Below, in pieces: positions 1 through 11,700 of a DNA stretch of 64,000 nucleotides (position 1 is its first letter; every line of letters begins with the position of its first letter). The position numbers were made by a program, and so were the translations under genes. Below the pieces are notes generated by a model. The model was given only the letters and a program-made list of their open reading frames with translations. It made no database searches and was not told the origin of the DNA. The DNA comes from Strigamia acuminata. Taxonomy: Eukaryota > Arthropoda > Chilopoda > Geophilomorpha > Linotaeniidae. The stretch spans positions 3,224,001 to 3,288,000 of the forward strand of contig OX442319.1 of assembly GCA_949358305.1 (NCBI GenBank), given 5' to 3'.

Positions 1-540
1 AGATTGCGACCACTTTCTTACCCACAAGTACGTGATTTAATCGAAAACGACATCTAATTAAACAATATTAATCTTTTTGTTCCTACAGACTGACGTGTTC
101 ATCCTTTGTTACAGCGTTGACAACAAAACTTCCTACAGAAACATTGCAAGCAAGTGGTGTCCAGAAGTGAGGCATTATTGCCCTAAAGTTCCTATTGTTT
201 TAGTTGGTGTGTATGTTGTGGATATACAAAAATGGAAAATTCAATAGTTTTGTGTATTTTTTTAAATTAATAGCTACGAAAATCGATCTGAGAAAGGAAT
301 TGCAGCCGTTTCATTGTGTGTCGACGTTTGAGGGGAAGCGACTGCGTGCTAAAATAAAGGCAGCTAAATACGTTGAATGTTCGGCCAAAACTCGTGATGG
401 ATTAGAGGAAGTAGGAAATTTGATAATAACGCGAGGATTTTGTTGTTTTTATTTTTATTTTCGCGTTTTAGGTTTTCCGGGAAGCTGCTCGGTCAGTTTT
501 AAGACCGAAATCGATAAAACGTCTGTGTGTCCTCTTGTAG
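1..540 (+). CDS. Rho/Rac-family small GTPase, 3' part (partial gene)
   Basis: Four exons are visible: 1-27, 89-206, 274-410 and 472-540, with GT..AG introns of about 60-70 bp. The first exon reads RLRPLSYPQ, the segment just after switch II. The second gives [12 protein letters not shown] and the [17 protein letters not shown] core. The third has the guanine-specificity TKID motif and the SAK motif (ECSAKT). The last ends in a CaaX box, CVLL, whose final Leu predicts geranylgeranylation (family knowledge). The protein would be a membrane-anchored molecular switch acting on the actin cytoskeleton. The P-loop and switch I lie upstream of the window. The splice at 206/274 makes the residue before TKID an Ala instead of the usual Gly. 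Whether it is Rac, RhoG or a divergent Rho cannot be settled from this part. The family call is secure. Confidence 0.9.
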
Positions 541-1640
541 AAATTAATTAATTAATTTAAATGAAATTTTTTTTCTAATTGCATCAAATCATTTTTTAGT
601 TCGTTTACTTTTGTTGTATATTTATGATTAATAATAAAATGTGTTTTTGTGTACAAATGAGTCCAAATCAGTCGAAAATGCGTTAATGTTTCTGTTGTGG
701 GTGGCCAAGTTTTCTAGGGGTTGATTAAATTACTAAAAATACAATAAAATAATACAAAATATTTGTATTGCCTATTAATAGGTATTCGGGGGCCCTCATT
801 CGTGGCCTCCAAGTACAAAAGTGCGCCACTTTTTTTTCCCTCGTTTTTCTAGAAATTTCACTCCACCCACACCTGGTGTAACCTTGAACTGGGAATGGAA
901 TTTTACACCTTTCTTTTTGCTTCTAATATATTTTAAAATAGTTTGACACCAAAAACAATTTCAATTTTATCAAAAATTAAAAAGTAAAAAAAAATATATA
1001 AATATAAATTTTTGATAAATTAAAAAAAAAAAATTCTTTTTTTAAAAAAATTAAAAAAAAAGCAAATAAAATAAGAATAAAATAAAAACTTTCTCTTTCC
1101 AGTGTGAATAAAGTTTCCAAACGTGCAAAGAAAAATTAGAACAAAAAAAATTCCAATCAATTGTTATATACTTTGTCTTGTCCCCATTACTCCACATTTA
1201 TTCTCCACTTTCCCCTCCTTTCTCCTGCCCCTGACCTTGTAAACAAACAAACAAAACCCACTTCCTAGAAGCTCCACCCAGTCCCCAGTTCATAGTAACC
1301 TTGAACTTGAATCAAATTCTTGTGTCTTACCACTGTTACCACCATTAACTGAATTCAACAACATCAATACACAACTAATAATGCACAATTCAAATATTTT
1401 TAACATTAAAAAAATTTAAAAAAACCAAAAATTGCCACAAAAAATTAATTTTCTCCCCAAAACAATTGTCCACGCCCTTAATTCTTTAATCTCTTACCCT
1501 ACTACCCTCATCATTTGTGTGGGTCAACCAAATGCCCCCTACTGTGCCCCTACTGTGCCCCTACTTTACCTAAAATCACAAGTGTGCTGAGATATTCATT
1601 CAGTTGACTGTGCGACCTGCATTTGGTACACTCGGTTAAA
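541..1640. other. AT-rich intergenic region
   Basis: No coding signal is seen. The stretch contains long A/T runs (about 960-1110), a candidate AATAAA for the GTPase gene near 633, and presumably the promoter of the nuclear receptor gene. Nothing else is recognisable. Confidence 0.6.
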
Positions 1641-3115
1641 ATGACTGAAAAAGACAAAAAATCAACACGAAGACGACGTAAGACATGTTTTTTAAACTTT
1701 AGACTTTAAATATAAATTGTATTTTCTTTTTACTACGATAGTTCATCCGTATATTCCAAGTTATATTAACAATGCGGACGAAATTGTTTTGTGCAGTGTG
1801 TGTGGAGATAAGGCTTCTGGTTACCATTACAGTGTGATGAGTTGCGAAGGTTGCAAGGTGTGAAATCGGATGCAAATCGGGTGAAACGACGCGAATTAAT
1901 CGTTGATTTTGCTCGAATTTATTCAGGGTTTCTTCCGACGAGCTGTGCAGAGCAGCACGTACACGCACTACGAATGCAGGCGAGAAAAAATGTGCGATGT
2001 CACTAAAATGTCGCGGACTCGCTGCGGGTTTTGCAGATTCAATAAATGCTTGGCGGTTGGAATGTGTAGTAAAAGTAAGGAAATTTGGATTATTTTTAAT
2101 TTTTTATTTAATTTTTATTAAATTTTGTCTTTTTGAAGTGGTTTTAAGCGATGCTCAACGTGTGGCGAAGCAGGAATTAATCGAAGCCAACAGAAAGAAA
2201 AAGATGGCGATAAAACCAGTGGATAAGATGAATAAATGTTCGAAATATTATTTGGAAGATGTCGAGTTTTTATCCGACGTAAAAGCCGCTTTTAAGATCG
2301 CTTTTATGTTCGGTCGGGAAAAGTCTGATTTCACCGTCCACAATTTGGTAAATTGAAAATTACAAGTTGCATTTTATATCCAATTGATGAAAATTTGTTT
2401 AAATTAACAGATTAAATATCCATCACACAACCAAGAAGCATCCGCACTGGTTCTCTCGGAAAGCGTGTCGAGAATATACACCTTTCTAAAATACCTAACA
2501 CTTTTCAATCAGGTAAGAAAAATTAAAAACTATTCATAAAACTAACTAAAAAATTTAATATTTGATTTTTAGTTGGCCATTGACGACCAAATGCTTTTAC
2601 TCAGACAAAGCGTACTTAGTATAGTTTACATGAAAACGATACTGGGCTTGAAAAAGAAATTACATCTGATTGAAAAGAAAATTGACTCGTCACTAAACCA
2701 CAGTGGTGTCTTCGAATTGTTCGCATCGATTCAGGAGTTGGCAAAACAGTTCAACCAGTTAGAACTAAGCGACAACGAATACATTTTGTTGCCGCTTACG
2801 TTGCTAGTTTTAGGTAAAATGTTTACGTGGTTTTCTTTTATTTATGTTGTTGTTAATAATTGGTTTATGTTTTATTTAGATGTTGACTTAAAGTGTGTGG
2901 AAAGTCCAGTTATCTTAGGACAGTTAAGGCAACATATTTTGCATTTATTGCCACAAAGATGGCTGCATCGGAAACAACAGTTGCTTCTACAGAGCGTCGT
3001 ACAGCTCGCCAAAAATCATGATTCGTACGTGTATTCTTTGCAGCTGAACGATGACAATCTCAATTTAGTCTGTGATTTTTTGAAGCTTGTATTTAATCTT
3101 AAAGAATATTCCTAA
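1641..3115 (+). CDS. Nuclear receptor, NR1-like (ligand-type transcription factor)
   Basis: Seven exons (1641-1677, 1742-1857, 1927-2074, 2139-2347, 2411-2512, 2573-2813, 2880-3115) join in frame to 362 aa. The DNA-binding domain starts about residue 28. It has both C4 zinc fingers: [14 protein letters not shown]-box CEGCKG, then CRREKMC with nine residues to a CxxC pair. The hinge begins MVLSDAQR, reminiscent of VDR/PXR/LXR receptors. The ligand-binding domain carries the helix 3-5 signature ([11 protein letters not shown]). It would act in the nucleus, binding hormone-response DNA. The C-terminus ([13 protein letters not shown]) has no clear acidic AF-2 helix 12, so ligand-dependent activation may be reduced. 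The N-terminal A/B region is very short (about 20 aa). The ATG at 1641 is the first in frame and has an A at -3. Assignment to NR1H or NR1I is not possible by eye. Confidence 0.9.
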
Positions 3116-3474
3116 TACACAAGTTGAGCCACTCTATGTTAATGTTAATTTACTTGTATATTTCAAAAGAAAAATTAAAGTTTATCTATGTTTATTGAAA
3201 ATTTTATTAAAATTTAAAATCAACAAAGGAAGTCTCGCAAGACCCTGCGTGGTGCCCGTGTCCACGATCGGGTCCATGACTCACAAACTCGCCCATGACT
3301 TAACTTCCGGTGGTGAGGAGCCAAAATGGTGCGAGCGTTGTTGCTCTGTATTCTGTAATAGCTTCTCATTCGCACTCATCGGATGTGAAAGAATTGCCTC
3401 TTCCAGGCTGAAGTTTGGCAAATCCACTGGACCTACGACATGTATGATTAAGAATTGAATTTTTTTCTTTTATT
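3116..3474. other. 3' flank of nuclear receptor gene
   Basis: Contains an ATTAAA near 3173 that may serve as poly(A) signal. The short open frame 3087-3458 has no recognisable domain and overlaps the receptor's last exon in another frame, so it is not called. Confidence 0.5.
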
Positions 3475-5110
3475 CAGATGGCGATTATAGCGATTATCAG
3501 TTTTCCGTATTTTCGTTTGGGTTTTGTACGGTTGAGAGAGAAAACGAATTTTTTAAACTTAAAAATGCAAATAAAATAATAAATCTAAAACTGTAACGTT
3601 TGAGTGGTAAATTGTAATATTGAGTAGAACACTGCAATATTGAGTGGAATACTCATTTTCCTCTCTTCAATATACTTAATACTTATGGCAATTTTAAATA
3701 AACACAATACAAAATTTTTATGAAAAAAATAATTACAATTTTTGTTCTCACGTATTGCACATAATTTTATAACTTTACATAACTAGCATTAAAAACCTCG
3801 ACCACCACCACCTTCCTCCGCCACCTTCCTCCGCCACCGCCACCGCCGCCGCCGCCGCCTCCTCCTCCGCCGCCGTATCCTCCTCCACCTCCTCCACCGC
3901 CACCGTATCCTCCTCCGCCGCCGCCTCCTCCTCCGCCTCCTTCACCACCGCCTCCACCGCCGCCGTATCCTCCTCCGCCGCCATATCCTTCTCCGCCGCC
4001 GTATCCTCCTCCTCCGCCGCCGCCTCCACCACCGCCTCCTCCACCGCCGTATCCTCCTCCGCCGCCGTATCCACCTCCGCCGCCGTATCCTCCTCCTCCG
4101 CCGCCGCCTCCACCACCGCCTCCTCCACCGCCGTATCCTCCTCCGCCGCCGTATCCACCTCCGCCGCCGTATCCACCTCCGCCGCCGCCTCCACCGCCTC
4201 CGCTTTCATTAGCCCTCTTTTGACGATTGGCCTTAATGAAGGGCCTAATTTTATACGGGGAAAAGTTTATGTGTAAACCAGCTTCGACCTTTCGGGGATC
4301 CAATTTATCAGTTTCATTTTTCGAGGCAGAAATGTGTGTTGCCCAAAGCGTATCGTTTTGTAGTTTCCTGCGGTTGCAGTCAGCATCTGTGCACGGCGAG
4401 TCATCATAATGTTTATCACCTTGTTCGTGCGCTTCTCGACGTTTTCCACCATCTTCGCCACCCCCGACACCTTCAACTCTACGGTGGAAAGAAGATGGTG
4501 GAATGAAATTTTGTTGGATGAAAGCACTGACGCAGTAAATTGTAAAAATCTTTTCGAAAAATAAGAAATTTGAATGAAATAAAGAAAAGAATAAGAAACA
4601 AATTCTGAAGAAATGATATACTTACAACAAAGATCATTGTTTTGGTGGTGCTGGTGAGGTTGTTCTAGAGAAGTGATGGGAAAGAAAGGATATTTATGTG
4701 TAGAAATGAGGGATGGGTTGAAAGAGTCATTTGATTGGGGGATGAATCTTGGGGTCGTTGACACTACGAATAGTTGTGATTGTGAACCAATGGAAGTTGG
4801 TCATGTGGTTAATGAGTAATTACACATGTACGCAGGTGGTTCAAAAGTGTGGACCATCCAAAATATTTTTTAAATGGAGACAAATATGAGTAGGAAGTTT
4901 GGTGGCGGATCCAATGAGATGCATTTCTTCGTAAACCTTCATCTGAAGATGAGTAACAGTTTTCAAATTTATTTTTCATGAATCTAACAACAAGGGGCAG
5001 TTCTTGCTGGAGTCAATTATGTTTGCATTGTGAGTTTTACTGTTAAAAGACGAGAATTAATTATTTGAATCACTTTTGTACTTTTGGAAAATCTTGTATT
5101 GAAAAACTAA
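3475..5110. repeat. Segmental duplication, copy 1 (Gly-rich gene plus flanks)
   Basis: This block aligns by eye with 13655-15175 through the downstream flank (GAGAGAAAACG..., a TGGTAAATTGTAATATTGAG stretch), the whole Gly-rich gene, its promoter and about 300 bp beyond. The copies differ by scattered substitutions, different Gly-repeat lengths and a 12 bp in-frame difference in the first coding exon. Confidence 0.85.
3767..4637 (-). CDS. Secreted glycine-rich (GGYGGGG) protein, copy 1
   Basis: I propose two exons on the - strand: 4637-4626 (MIFV) and 4549-3767, joined across GTAAGT..AAAAG, giving 264 aa. The spliced start MIFV-IFTIYCVSAFIQQ forms a plausible signal peptide. Next comes a hydrophilic segment with two Cys (SPCTDADCNRRK), a dibasic RQKR site, about 140 residues of Gly with periodic Tyr (GGYGGGGG), and a tail WRRKVVVVEV..ASYVKL. 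Gly/Tyr-rich secreted proteins of this style are typical of cuticle, shell-matrix or antimicrobial proteins, so the role is unknown. The region also reads open in other frames (AAEEDTA-type), which are shadows of the GC-rich repeat. The splice choice is inferred from the paralogue at 13915-14711, where the same junction also works. Confidence 0.6.
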
Positions 5111-5224
5111 AAATAAAATAACAAAATTAAAAATTAAATTGAAATTGAAAACTAAACCTAAAATAACAAAAATTAAAAATTAAATTCAAATTGAAAAACT
5201 AAAAATAAAATAACAAAATTAAAA

Positions 5225-5440
5225 ATTATGTAATAATTGGAGTTTTGCGGGAGGCTCGGGGAGATTGTTGAGTTAGAGCGGCCATATTGGGATTCGTTAG
5301 TGTAGAGATTTGCGGTTATAAAGTAGGATTTGTTACTGGATTAAAGATTCGCTGTTCGCATTGGAATGTCAGTTTATCTCGCCGTCCTCGATGCAGGGCC
5401 GTGCGGATTGGCGCCCAACCCACGCAGAATTACAATTAAA
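5225..5440 (+). mobile_element. Possible LTR retroelement fragment (LTR end plus primer-binding-like site)
   Basis: A higher-GC island sits in AT-rich DNA. It begins TGTAATAATTGG, has a TATAAA-like site near 5318, and ends just before TTGGCGCCCAACCC (about 5418-5431). That last motif resembles the primer-binding site complementary to the 3' end of tRNA-Lys type primers. No coding region follows. Flanking low-complexity AATTAAAATTCAAA repeats abut both sides. Low confidence. Confidence 0.3.
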
Positions 5441-6790
5441 TTCAAATTGAAAAACTAAAAGTAAAATTCAAAAATTGAAATTAGAACTGAAATTAAAATT
5501 CAAAATAAATTTGTAGAATTGAAATTAAAATTCAAAATAAAATTGCAGAATTAAAAAACTAAAACATTGAAAAATTACAAACTGAATCATAAATCTGTGA
5601 CCTTGAATCGCCACCTAAATAAATAAATGAGAATGATGGTTTGTTGTGAATGCTTAGTGCAGACTGAATATGCTTTATTTCAAGGGAACTTACATAACAA
5701 GTGGGGGCGAAAAGGAGTTTTCCGCCCCTGAACACCTGTTCTTAATGTCCCTCTAGAAATTTAGAAATTTAAACGTGTGACAAATGACAAGCCAGTCAAA
5801 GAAGGATGTAAAAAAATCCTCATTTTGCTCCAAATATGTCAGTAAGCTTACATGTAGCCAGAGCAGAAGTTTCAAATTCAGAAATTGAAGATGACGCTGA
5901 GCCAGAAGAATCAGACAGTGAAGCCACTGCTCTTCTTGCGAAGAATACGTAATCCAGTAGCTGGAAAATACAAACCAGCTATGACACCAAAGAAAGTGTC
6001 ATTTGATGCCAAGAAGGTGAATACGAAGAAATGTTTTATTGTAGTACGACGTATACAGTGTAGTAAATTCTGTTTTGATTGAATTCGATTCATTCACATT
6101 ATTTTTTTATACCGCAAATTTTATTTCTAATATTTATCTTTTGATTCCATTAATTTTTTTGACCATGACCATATTTGTTATTACATGTATGTTAAATATA
6201 ATTGTGATGTTATAACATTTTGATTTAGTTTAGATTAGATAAATATGATTATAAAAGTCTACTTTGGTGTTTTACTTCTTTCCCTGAAATCCTGTTCCGT
6301 GATCACCTTTATTGACTGCAAATTTCACGTTAAAGAATGCTTGTAAATACCATAAATGAAAAAAAACTACGGTAAGTTTAAAAAACACAAAATCAAGGAT
6401 ACACGGAGGCGAAAAACGAGCAGCAGAGAAGCAGCAGTTTTGAATCCCAGCATTAACCAGATGATGCGGGCAGCAATACAGCCCGGCTAAATGGGGACTA
6501 CGACATGGGTCACCTGCGGTACATCCAACTTCAACGCACTGGAAAAAAGGAGGAATAGCGATTGCCGCAGCTGCACACTTGGCGCCTGAAAAAAAAAAGC
6601 TGAGAGAGCCAGTTTCATTTGAATTTTGAACCAGTATGAGTTGAACTGCTAGGAGTTGTTGCAGTACCGGCTGGAGTTGCTAAAGCAGCAGTTGTAGCAA
6701 CTATTAGAGTGAGAAGTAGGATGGCAGGTAAATGTGACATTTCCGTTATTTTTCACGGAGTAGAAGTTGTTCAGCAATATCTGGTGGACT
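5441..6790. other. Intergenic, low-complexity and unassigned
   Basis: Low-complexity AAATTGAAATTAAAATTC repeats occupy about 5440-5590. The remaining sequence has a 65-codon open frame at 5885-6082 (basic, no recognised domain) preceded by an acidic in-frame-looking stretch. It could be a transposon remnant, and I cannot support a gene. The 6400-6780 stretch probably belongs to the 5' side of the LINE remnant that follows, but no domain is recognisable there. Confidence 0.4.
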
Positions 6791-6825
6791 AATGATGTGT
6801 TCGTGTCAATTCGTGGCACTTATAT

Positions 6826-7800
6826 ATGGTTACACCAACGGAAATGAAGGTTGTGGCACCCGTCCTGTCACTTCCCCTTCAGTCGCGTATCCGGTCCTAC
6901 GTAGACGACAACTTCCTGACCCAGGTTGCCGCGGCAAACCAGGAGCTCCCTGCCCAGCCCTGTTTTGCCCCAGACTTGGCCCTCCTTGCCGACTGGTACT
7001 CGAAACACGACATGGGTCTCAACAAGGAAAAAACCTCAACTCTGAGCTTCAAGCGACCCTCGAGGGGTGTCGTACCTTACCCCACCGAACAGATTACAGT
7101 CCTGGGACTCATCCTCGACCCACATCTCACCTTTGGCCCTCATATCCGCCATTTAACTTTATTCCTTACCCGGTCAGCCTACATAGTGAAACACCTGCGC
7201 CGAGTCCTGTCCCGTACAGAAATGATTAGTTACATAAAATCCAAGATTTACCCCGTCATCACCTATGCCTCGTCGATTTGGAACTCAACGGCCCGCCGGT
7301 TCAAGTTCCCTCTCGCTAAGGCGTACAACGCGGTCATCCGCAACGCTTTCAACCGTTACGATCGTAACCACATCACCCCGGTGTGCAACGAATTCGGTAT
7401 CCTGACTTTGGACAACCTCCTCCTGCTTCATGATCTCTCTGCCATATCAGACGTCCTCCGTAATGCTGATCATCCGGCTCATACCATTACGGAATTCTAC
7501 CACTCTGATGTGGATACCCGGACGTCTCGCCGCCACAAGTTCGAGATCACGGTGGAGCGAACGACCTATCTACGCAAGACATTCCCACATAGATGCACGT
7601 CACTCTGGAACGATCTTCCCATCGACCTCCGCATTACGGTCTTCGACTGTGCTGCCTCAAAGTGTCGTTTCCACTGCCGCCACCTTCATAAGCGTATAGG
7701 CAAACACCTATTAGACCAACAAGCTCTTTCATAATTACCTGTATCTTACTCCATTGGAGTGTATATTAAATAAATAAATAAAAAATAAATAAATAAATAG
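6826..7800 (+). mobile_element. 5'-truncated non-LTR retrotransposon (LINE), reverse transcriptase C-terminus
   Basis: An open frame of 302 codons (6826-7734) encodes the thumb and C-terminal region of a CR1/Jockey-like reverse transcriptase. The start reads SYVDDNFL (a YVDD-like position), then FKRPSR..VLGLILDPHLTFGPHIRHL, then ASSIWNSTARR and LWNDLPIDLR, motifs common after the catalytic core of such elements. No endonuclease, ORF1 or N-terminal RT domain is present. The fragment ends in a short AAATAAATAAAT tail (about 7768-7800), typical of LINE 3' ends. This is a dead-on-arrival copy, although the retained frame is open and therefore probably young. The exact clade is uncertain. Confidence 0.8.
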
Positions 7801-8441
7801 TTCGCAATTTAGCAATAGATGGCGTTGTTTGATATAACGGGAGTAGATTCAAATGAATTGTAAATAATTCTAAAGTGTATATAAATAAATGTATTTTATT
7901 TGTTGGGTTATTCAGTATGTATTATTAATTGATATTGATTCTATCGAATTAATATCCTAATAATAACTACTAAAATTATACTTACCTGCTAAAGAGAACC
8001 AATTTGGCTCTTTTGGACCTAGTATTCGCTAATACCAAAGTGACCTGGTGAATCCATGGATTCTGGTGTCCGATTGGCTGCTCTTGATCCTACTGTTCTT
8101 TAGAACATATGTAAACTCTAATTTCCATCAGAGCTTCGCTTTTTGTGTGTTTCTCCGATTCTTTCACTAAGCCTGACAGCTGATATCTTATATCGCTGTC
8201 ATTAAACCACCTGTACAGGCGAATCCGCACAACAAATCCCGGTCTTTGATCACGCGATCTTCTGATCGTTACGGCTCTGAGGCGAATGGCCTGAAAAACC
8301 TCCCGCAATGATTACGGATCATTGTGACATTCCCCGCCATCAAACTGTCTGTACGGGAAGGCGAACCCGTCCAATAAATCCCGGTTGTAGATCGGCGCGA
8401 TCCAATTCACCGTCACGGCTCTGAGGCGGATAGATGTGTCA
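7801..8441. other. Intergenic region with a partly duplicated 80 bp motif
   Basis: Two diverged direct repeats, about 8210-8293 and 8348-8432, share CAAATCCCGGT... and CGTTACGGCTCTGAGGCG-like ends (the second copy has CGTCACGGCTCTGAGGCG). No gene is seen; the open frame on the - strand across 8090-8308 has no recognised domain. Confidence 0.45.
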
Positions 8442-8487
8442 AATATGTTTGCATTGTGAGTTTTACTGTTAAAGACGAAAATTAATT

Positions 8488-8492
8488 ATTTG
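8488..8492. repeat. 5 bp target-site duplication, left (ATTTG)
   Basis: ATTTG directly precedes the 5' LTR and recurs at 13230-13234 directly after the 3' LTR. A 5 bp duplication fits Ty3/gypsy integrase. Confidence 0.85.
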
Positions 8493-8665
8493 TGTGGTGT
8501 TGTGATGTCGAGCATGATCACCAGGGGGCGATCATGGTCGGCAAGTTTATATAAGCTTGTAACACGTGACCGCAAGGTCACCTTCTCTAGAGTTGATGAG
8601 TAATAAAGATGCATCGTCGTTACTGCTAAAGCTGTGTATTATTTAATGGACATAACGACATTACA
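8493..8665 (+). repeat. 5' LTR with promoter and poly(A) signals
   Basis: Starts TGTGGTGTTG and ends GACATTACA. It contains a TATA-like TTTATATAAG at about 8546-8555 and an AATAAA at 8602-8607, consistent with a U3-R-U5 organisation compressed into 173 bp. Confidence 0.9.
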
Positions 8666-8682
8666 TTTGGCGACGAGGAATT
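8666..8682 (+). promoter_or_regulatory. Primer-binding site region
   Basis: TTTGGCGACGAGGA lies immediately after the 5' LTR. The TGG start matches the complement of a tRNA 3' CCA end. The particular tRNA cannot be named by eye. Confidence 0.65.
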
Positions 8683-8791
8683 GTGGACTATTAGTGTGTT
8701 TGTGAACATTTTGGGACGGTTTGTGGACGTTTTGGGACGGTTTGTGAACATTTTAAATACTTTGTCGTTTGTTTTTTTGAGTGGAGCCAAG

Positions 8792-11700
8792 ATGGCGGAG
8801 CCCACGAGTGCTACGAGCTCAATGGCGGCAGTTTCGACTGGATGGATGCAAGCTACGGGTGTGTTACCGTTTGACATACATGGAGAATTATCAACGCAGA
8901 GTCAGCGATGGACGCGTTGGCTCAACCGGTTGGAAGTATTCCTGACCGCGGCTGGGATTTCGGAGGACGCTCGTAAGATGGCGATGCTGCTGCATTATGT
9001 CGGCGAAGGAGTTTATGGTGTGTATGAAGCGATGCCCATCAAGGGAACGGACTATAAGACTACGTCGGAGATTTTAACGGCTCATTTTGCGCCGCAGAAA
9101 AATGAAGACTTCTGTATCTATACATTCCGAGCTAGTAAGCAAGAGAGTGGAGAATCGGTCGACCAGTTTTGTGCGCGCTTAAGAGGGTTGGCGGTAGGCT
9201 GTGATTACACGGATTTGGACAAGGAATTGAAAGCGCAGATTATCTTTGCTACGTCGATGGCAAAATTGCGTCGTCAAGCGCTGAGAGCTACCGACTGGAA
9301 GTTGAAGGATTTGTTGGATGCGGCGCGTGGGTATGAGAGTTCGGAGTGGCAAGCTAAGAAAATGGAAGAGATTGGGAATTTTGAGCGGCCAATAGAAGTA
9401 AATTATGTTAAGAACAGTACTCCTAAGAGAGGAGATCGAGTACAGGGGCCGTTTAAAAGAGAAGGAGGTTCGCCGGGGCCGTCGAGGTTATGTTTCAACT
9501 GCGGGCGTGCGTGGCCGCATCGTGAGGGATCGGTATGTCCAGCTAAGACGGTAAAATGCCACGGTTGCGGAAAGTTAGGACATTTTATCAGATTTTGTCG
9601 AGCGAAGCCAGCCGGAAGCGAGCGGAAGACGGTCGGAACTGTAAAGGCTGAGCTGGGAGAACAGTTGTATGACATCGAAGGAAATCCAATTTTTGGAATT
9701 ACAGTGGGCTCGATTGAAGCAAAACGCAAAATGCCGATGTTCGAAATCCTGATGGGGCGCTGTAAGATGAAGGTTGTGTTTGGATTGGACTCTGGGGCGC
9801 ATGTAAATGTGTTGAATCGGGAGGTGTATCGTTCAATTGTGCCATTGCCGAAATTGAGGGTTACTCAGGCGCGTTTGTTGCCGTATGGGCAAACTACTCC
9901 GTTGCCGTTGCTTGGGGTGTTATCGGCGACGTTGGAATATGGTGGCCGAAGCGTCGTTGCGGAGGTGTATGTGCCGGATGTGGAGGGGGGCTCTTTGTTG
10001 AGCTTTGACACTGCGACAGAGTTGGAATTAATTAAGGTGGTGCGAACAGTGGGAAGTATGGACATGAAAGAGGAGGTGTTGCTCAAATATCCGGGGTTAT
10101 TTCAGGGTGTTGGGAAGTCGAAAAATCATCTTGTGCATCTTCACGTCGACGAGAGTGTGGCCCCAGTGGCGCAACGTTACAGACCTATCCCGTTTAGTTT
10201 AAGGAGTAAAGTAGAGCGAGAGCTAGAGCGCATGGTTGCGGAAGGCATCATTGAAAGGGTGACGGAGGAGATGGGGCCGACGCCATGGGTGTCGCCCATT
10301 CATTGTGTGCGCAAGCCCAAGGATCCTGATCCTGAGGCCATTCGAATATGCATTGATGCACGGGAACTTAATTTTGCGATACAGCGGGTCCGCCACACAT
10401 CGCCGAGACTGGAGGATGTTACGGCGTTGGCGGAGAATGCTACGATTTTCACGAAGTTGGACATGAAGCATGGATTTTATCAATTCGAGCTGGATGTGGC
10501 CTCGAGGGTCCTTACCACATTCGCGACGCATGTGGGCCTATTTAGGTTCCTGCGTTTATTTTTCGGCCTAAATTCTGCTTCGGAGATTTTCCAGGACAAG
10601 ATACGACAGATTTTGGAGGGCCTGTTACAGATGTTGAACATTTTAGATGATATTTTCGTCGTTGGGAAGGGGCCGCCGGATCATAACGCGGCGGTGTACG
10701 CAGTCTTGGACAGGTTGTTGGAGGAGGGATTGACTCTTAATGCTCATAAATGTGAATTTGGGAGGTCGAAATTGGTGTTTTTCGGTCATGTGTTCTCGGA
10801 GCGTGGCATTGCTGCGGATCCGAAAAGAGTAGAAGCAATTAGGGCGATGAAGATGCCATCGAGCGTTTCGGAGGTGAAAAGTCTTTTAGGGATGATTGTG
10901 TACTGTGGGCGTTTCATTCCGAAGTTGGCTGATCGGACAAGGTCTTTGCGTGAATTGACGAAGGAATCGAGCGGCGAGTTTAAGTGGACTGAAGTGCATC
11001 AGGCGGCCTGGGACGCCATTATGGTTGAGCTGGGCGATGGAAAGATCATGGCCTATTACAGTCCACATGCAAGGTTGCATTTGACCGTTGATGCTAGTCC
11101 GGTGGGCGTGGGGGCGATCCTTGCACAGGAGAAGGCGAGGGAGGAAGTGCAAGTGATCGCATACGCGAGCAGAGCTCTCTCCCAGGTTGAGACCCGCTAC
11201 TCGCAAATAGAGCGCGAGATGGTGGCGGTGGTCTGGGCTGTGGAATTTTTTTATTTGTACCTTTTTAATAATTTTTTTATTCTTTTTACAGATCATCAAC
11301 CTCTCGTAAGCATATTAAAGAACCGCAGAGCACGACCGTCGATACGTTTGGAGCGCCTCTGTGTGAGGGTTCAGCAGTATCGTTTTGAGGTGCGGCATAC
11401 CAGAGGCAGCACCAACCCAAGCGATTATATGTCGCGCCACCCGCTGCCCATGACATCAGAGATGGGGGTGGCAATGCTCGAGATTATTGAGGAGCATGTG
11501 AATTTTGTGGTTCGCACACGGATACCGGCGTCGATGACAGTCGAGGAGGTTCTGCGAGAGACTGACTTGGATGAGGTTCTAAAAAAGGTGCGAGTTGCGT
11601 TGAGGAGTGTTGGAGAGAAGGCGAGGATCTGTTGGGATGATGAGCAGCTGAGACCATATGCGGCTATGAAGGACGAGTTGTCGGTGTCGGAGTTGGGAAT

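Noticed and set aside
3775-4209. Acidic repeat protein (AAEEDTA-type) on the - strand, also at 13923-14264
   Set aside because: Alternative frame of the Gly codon repeats; the Gly-rich frame has the conserved termini and signal peptide.
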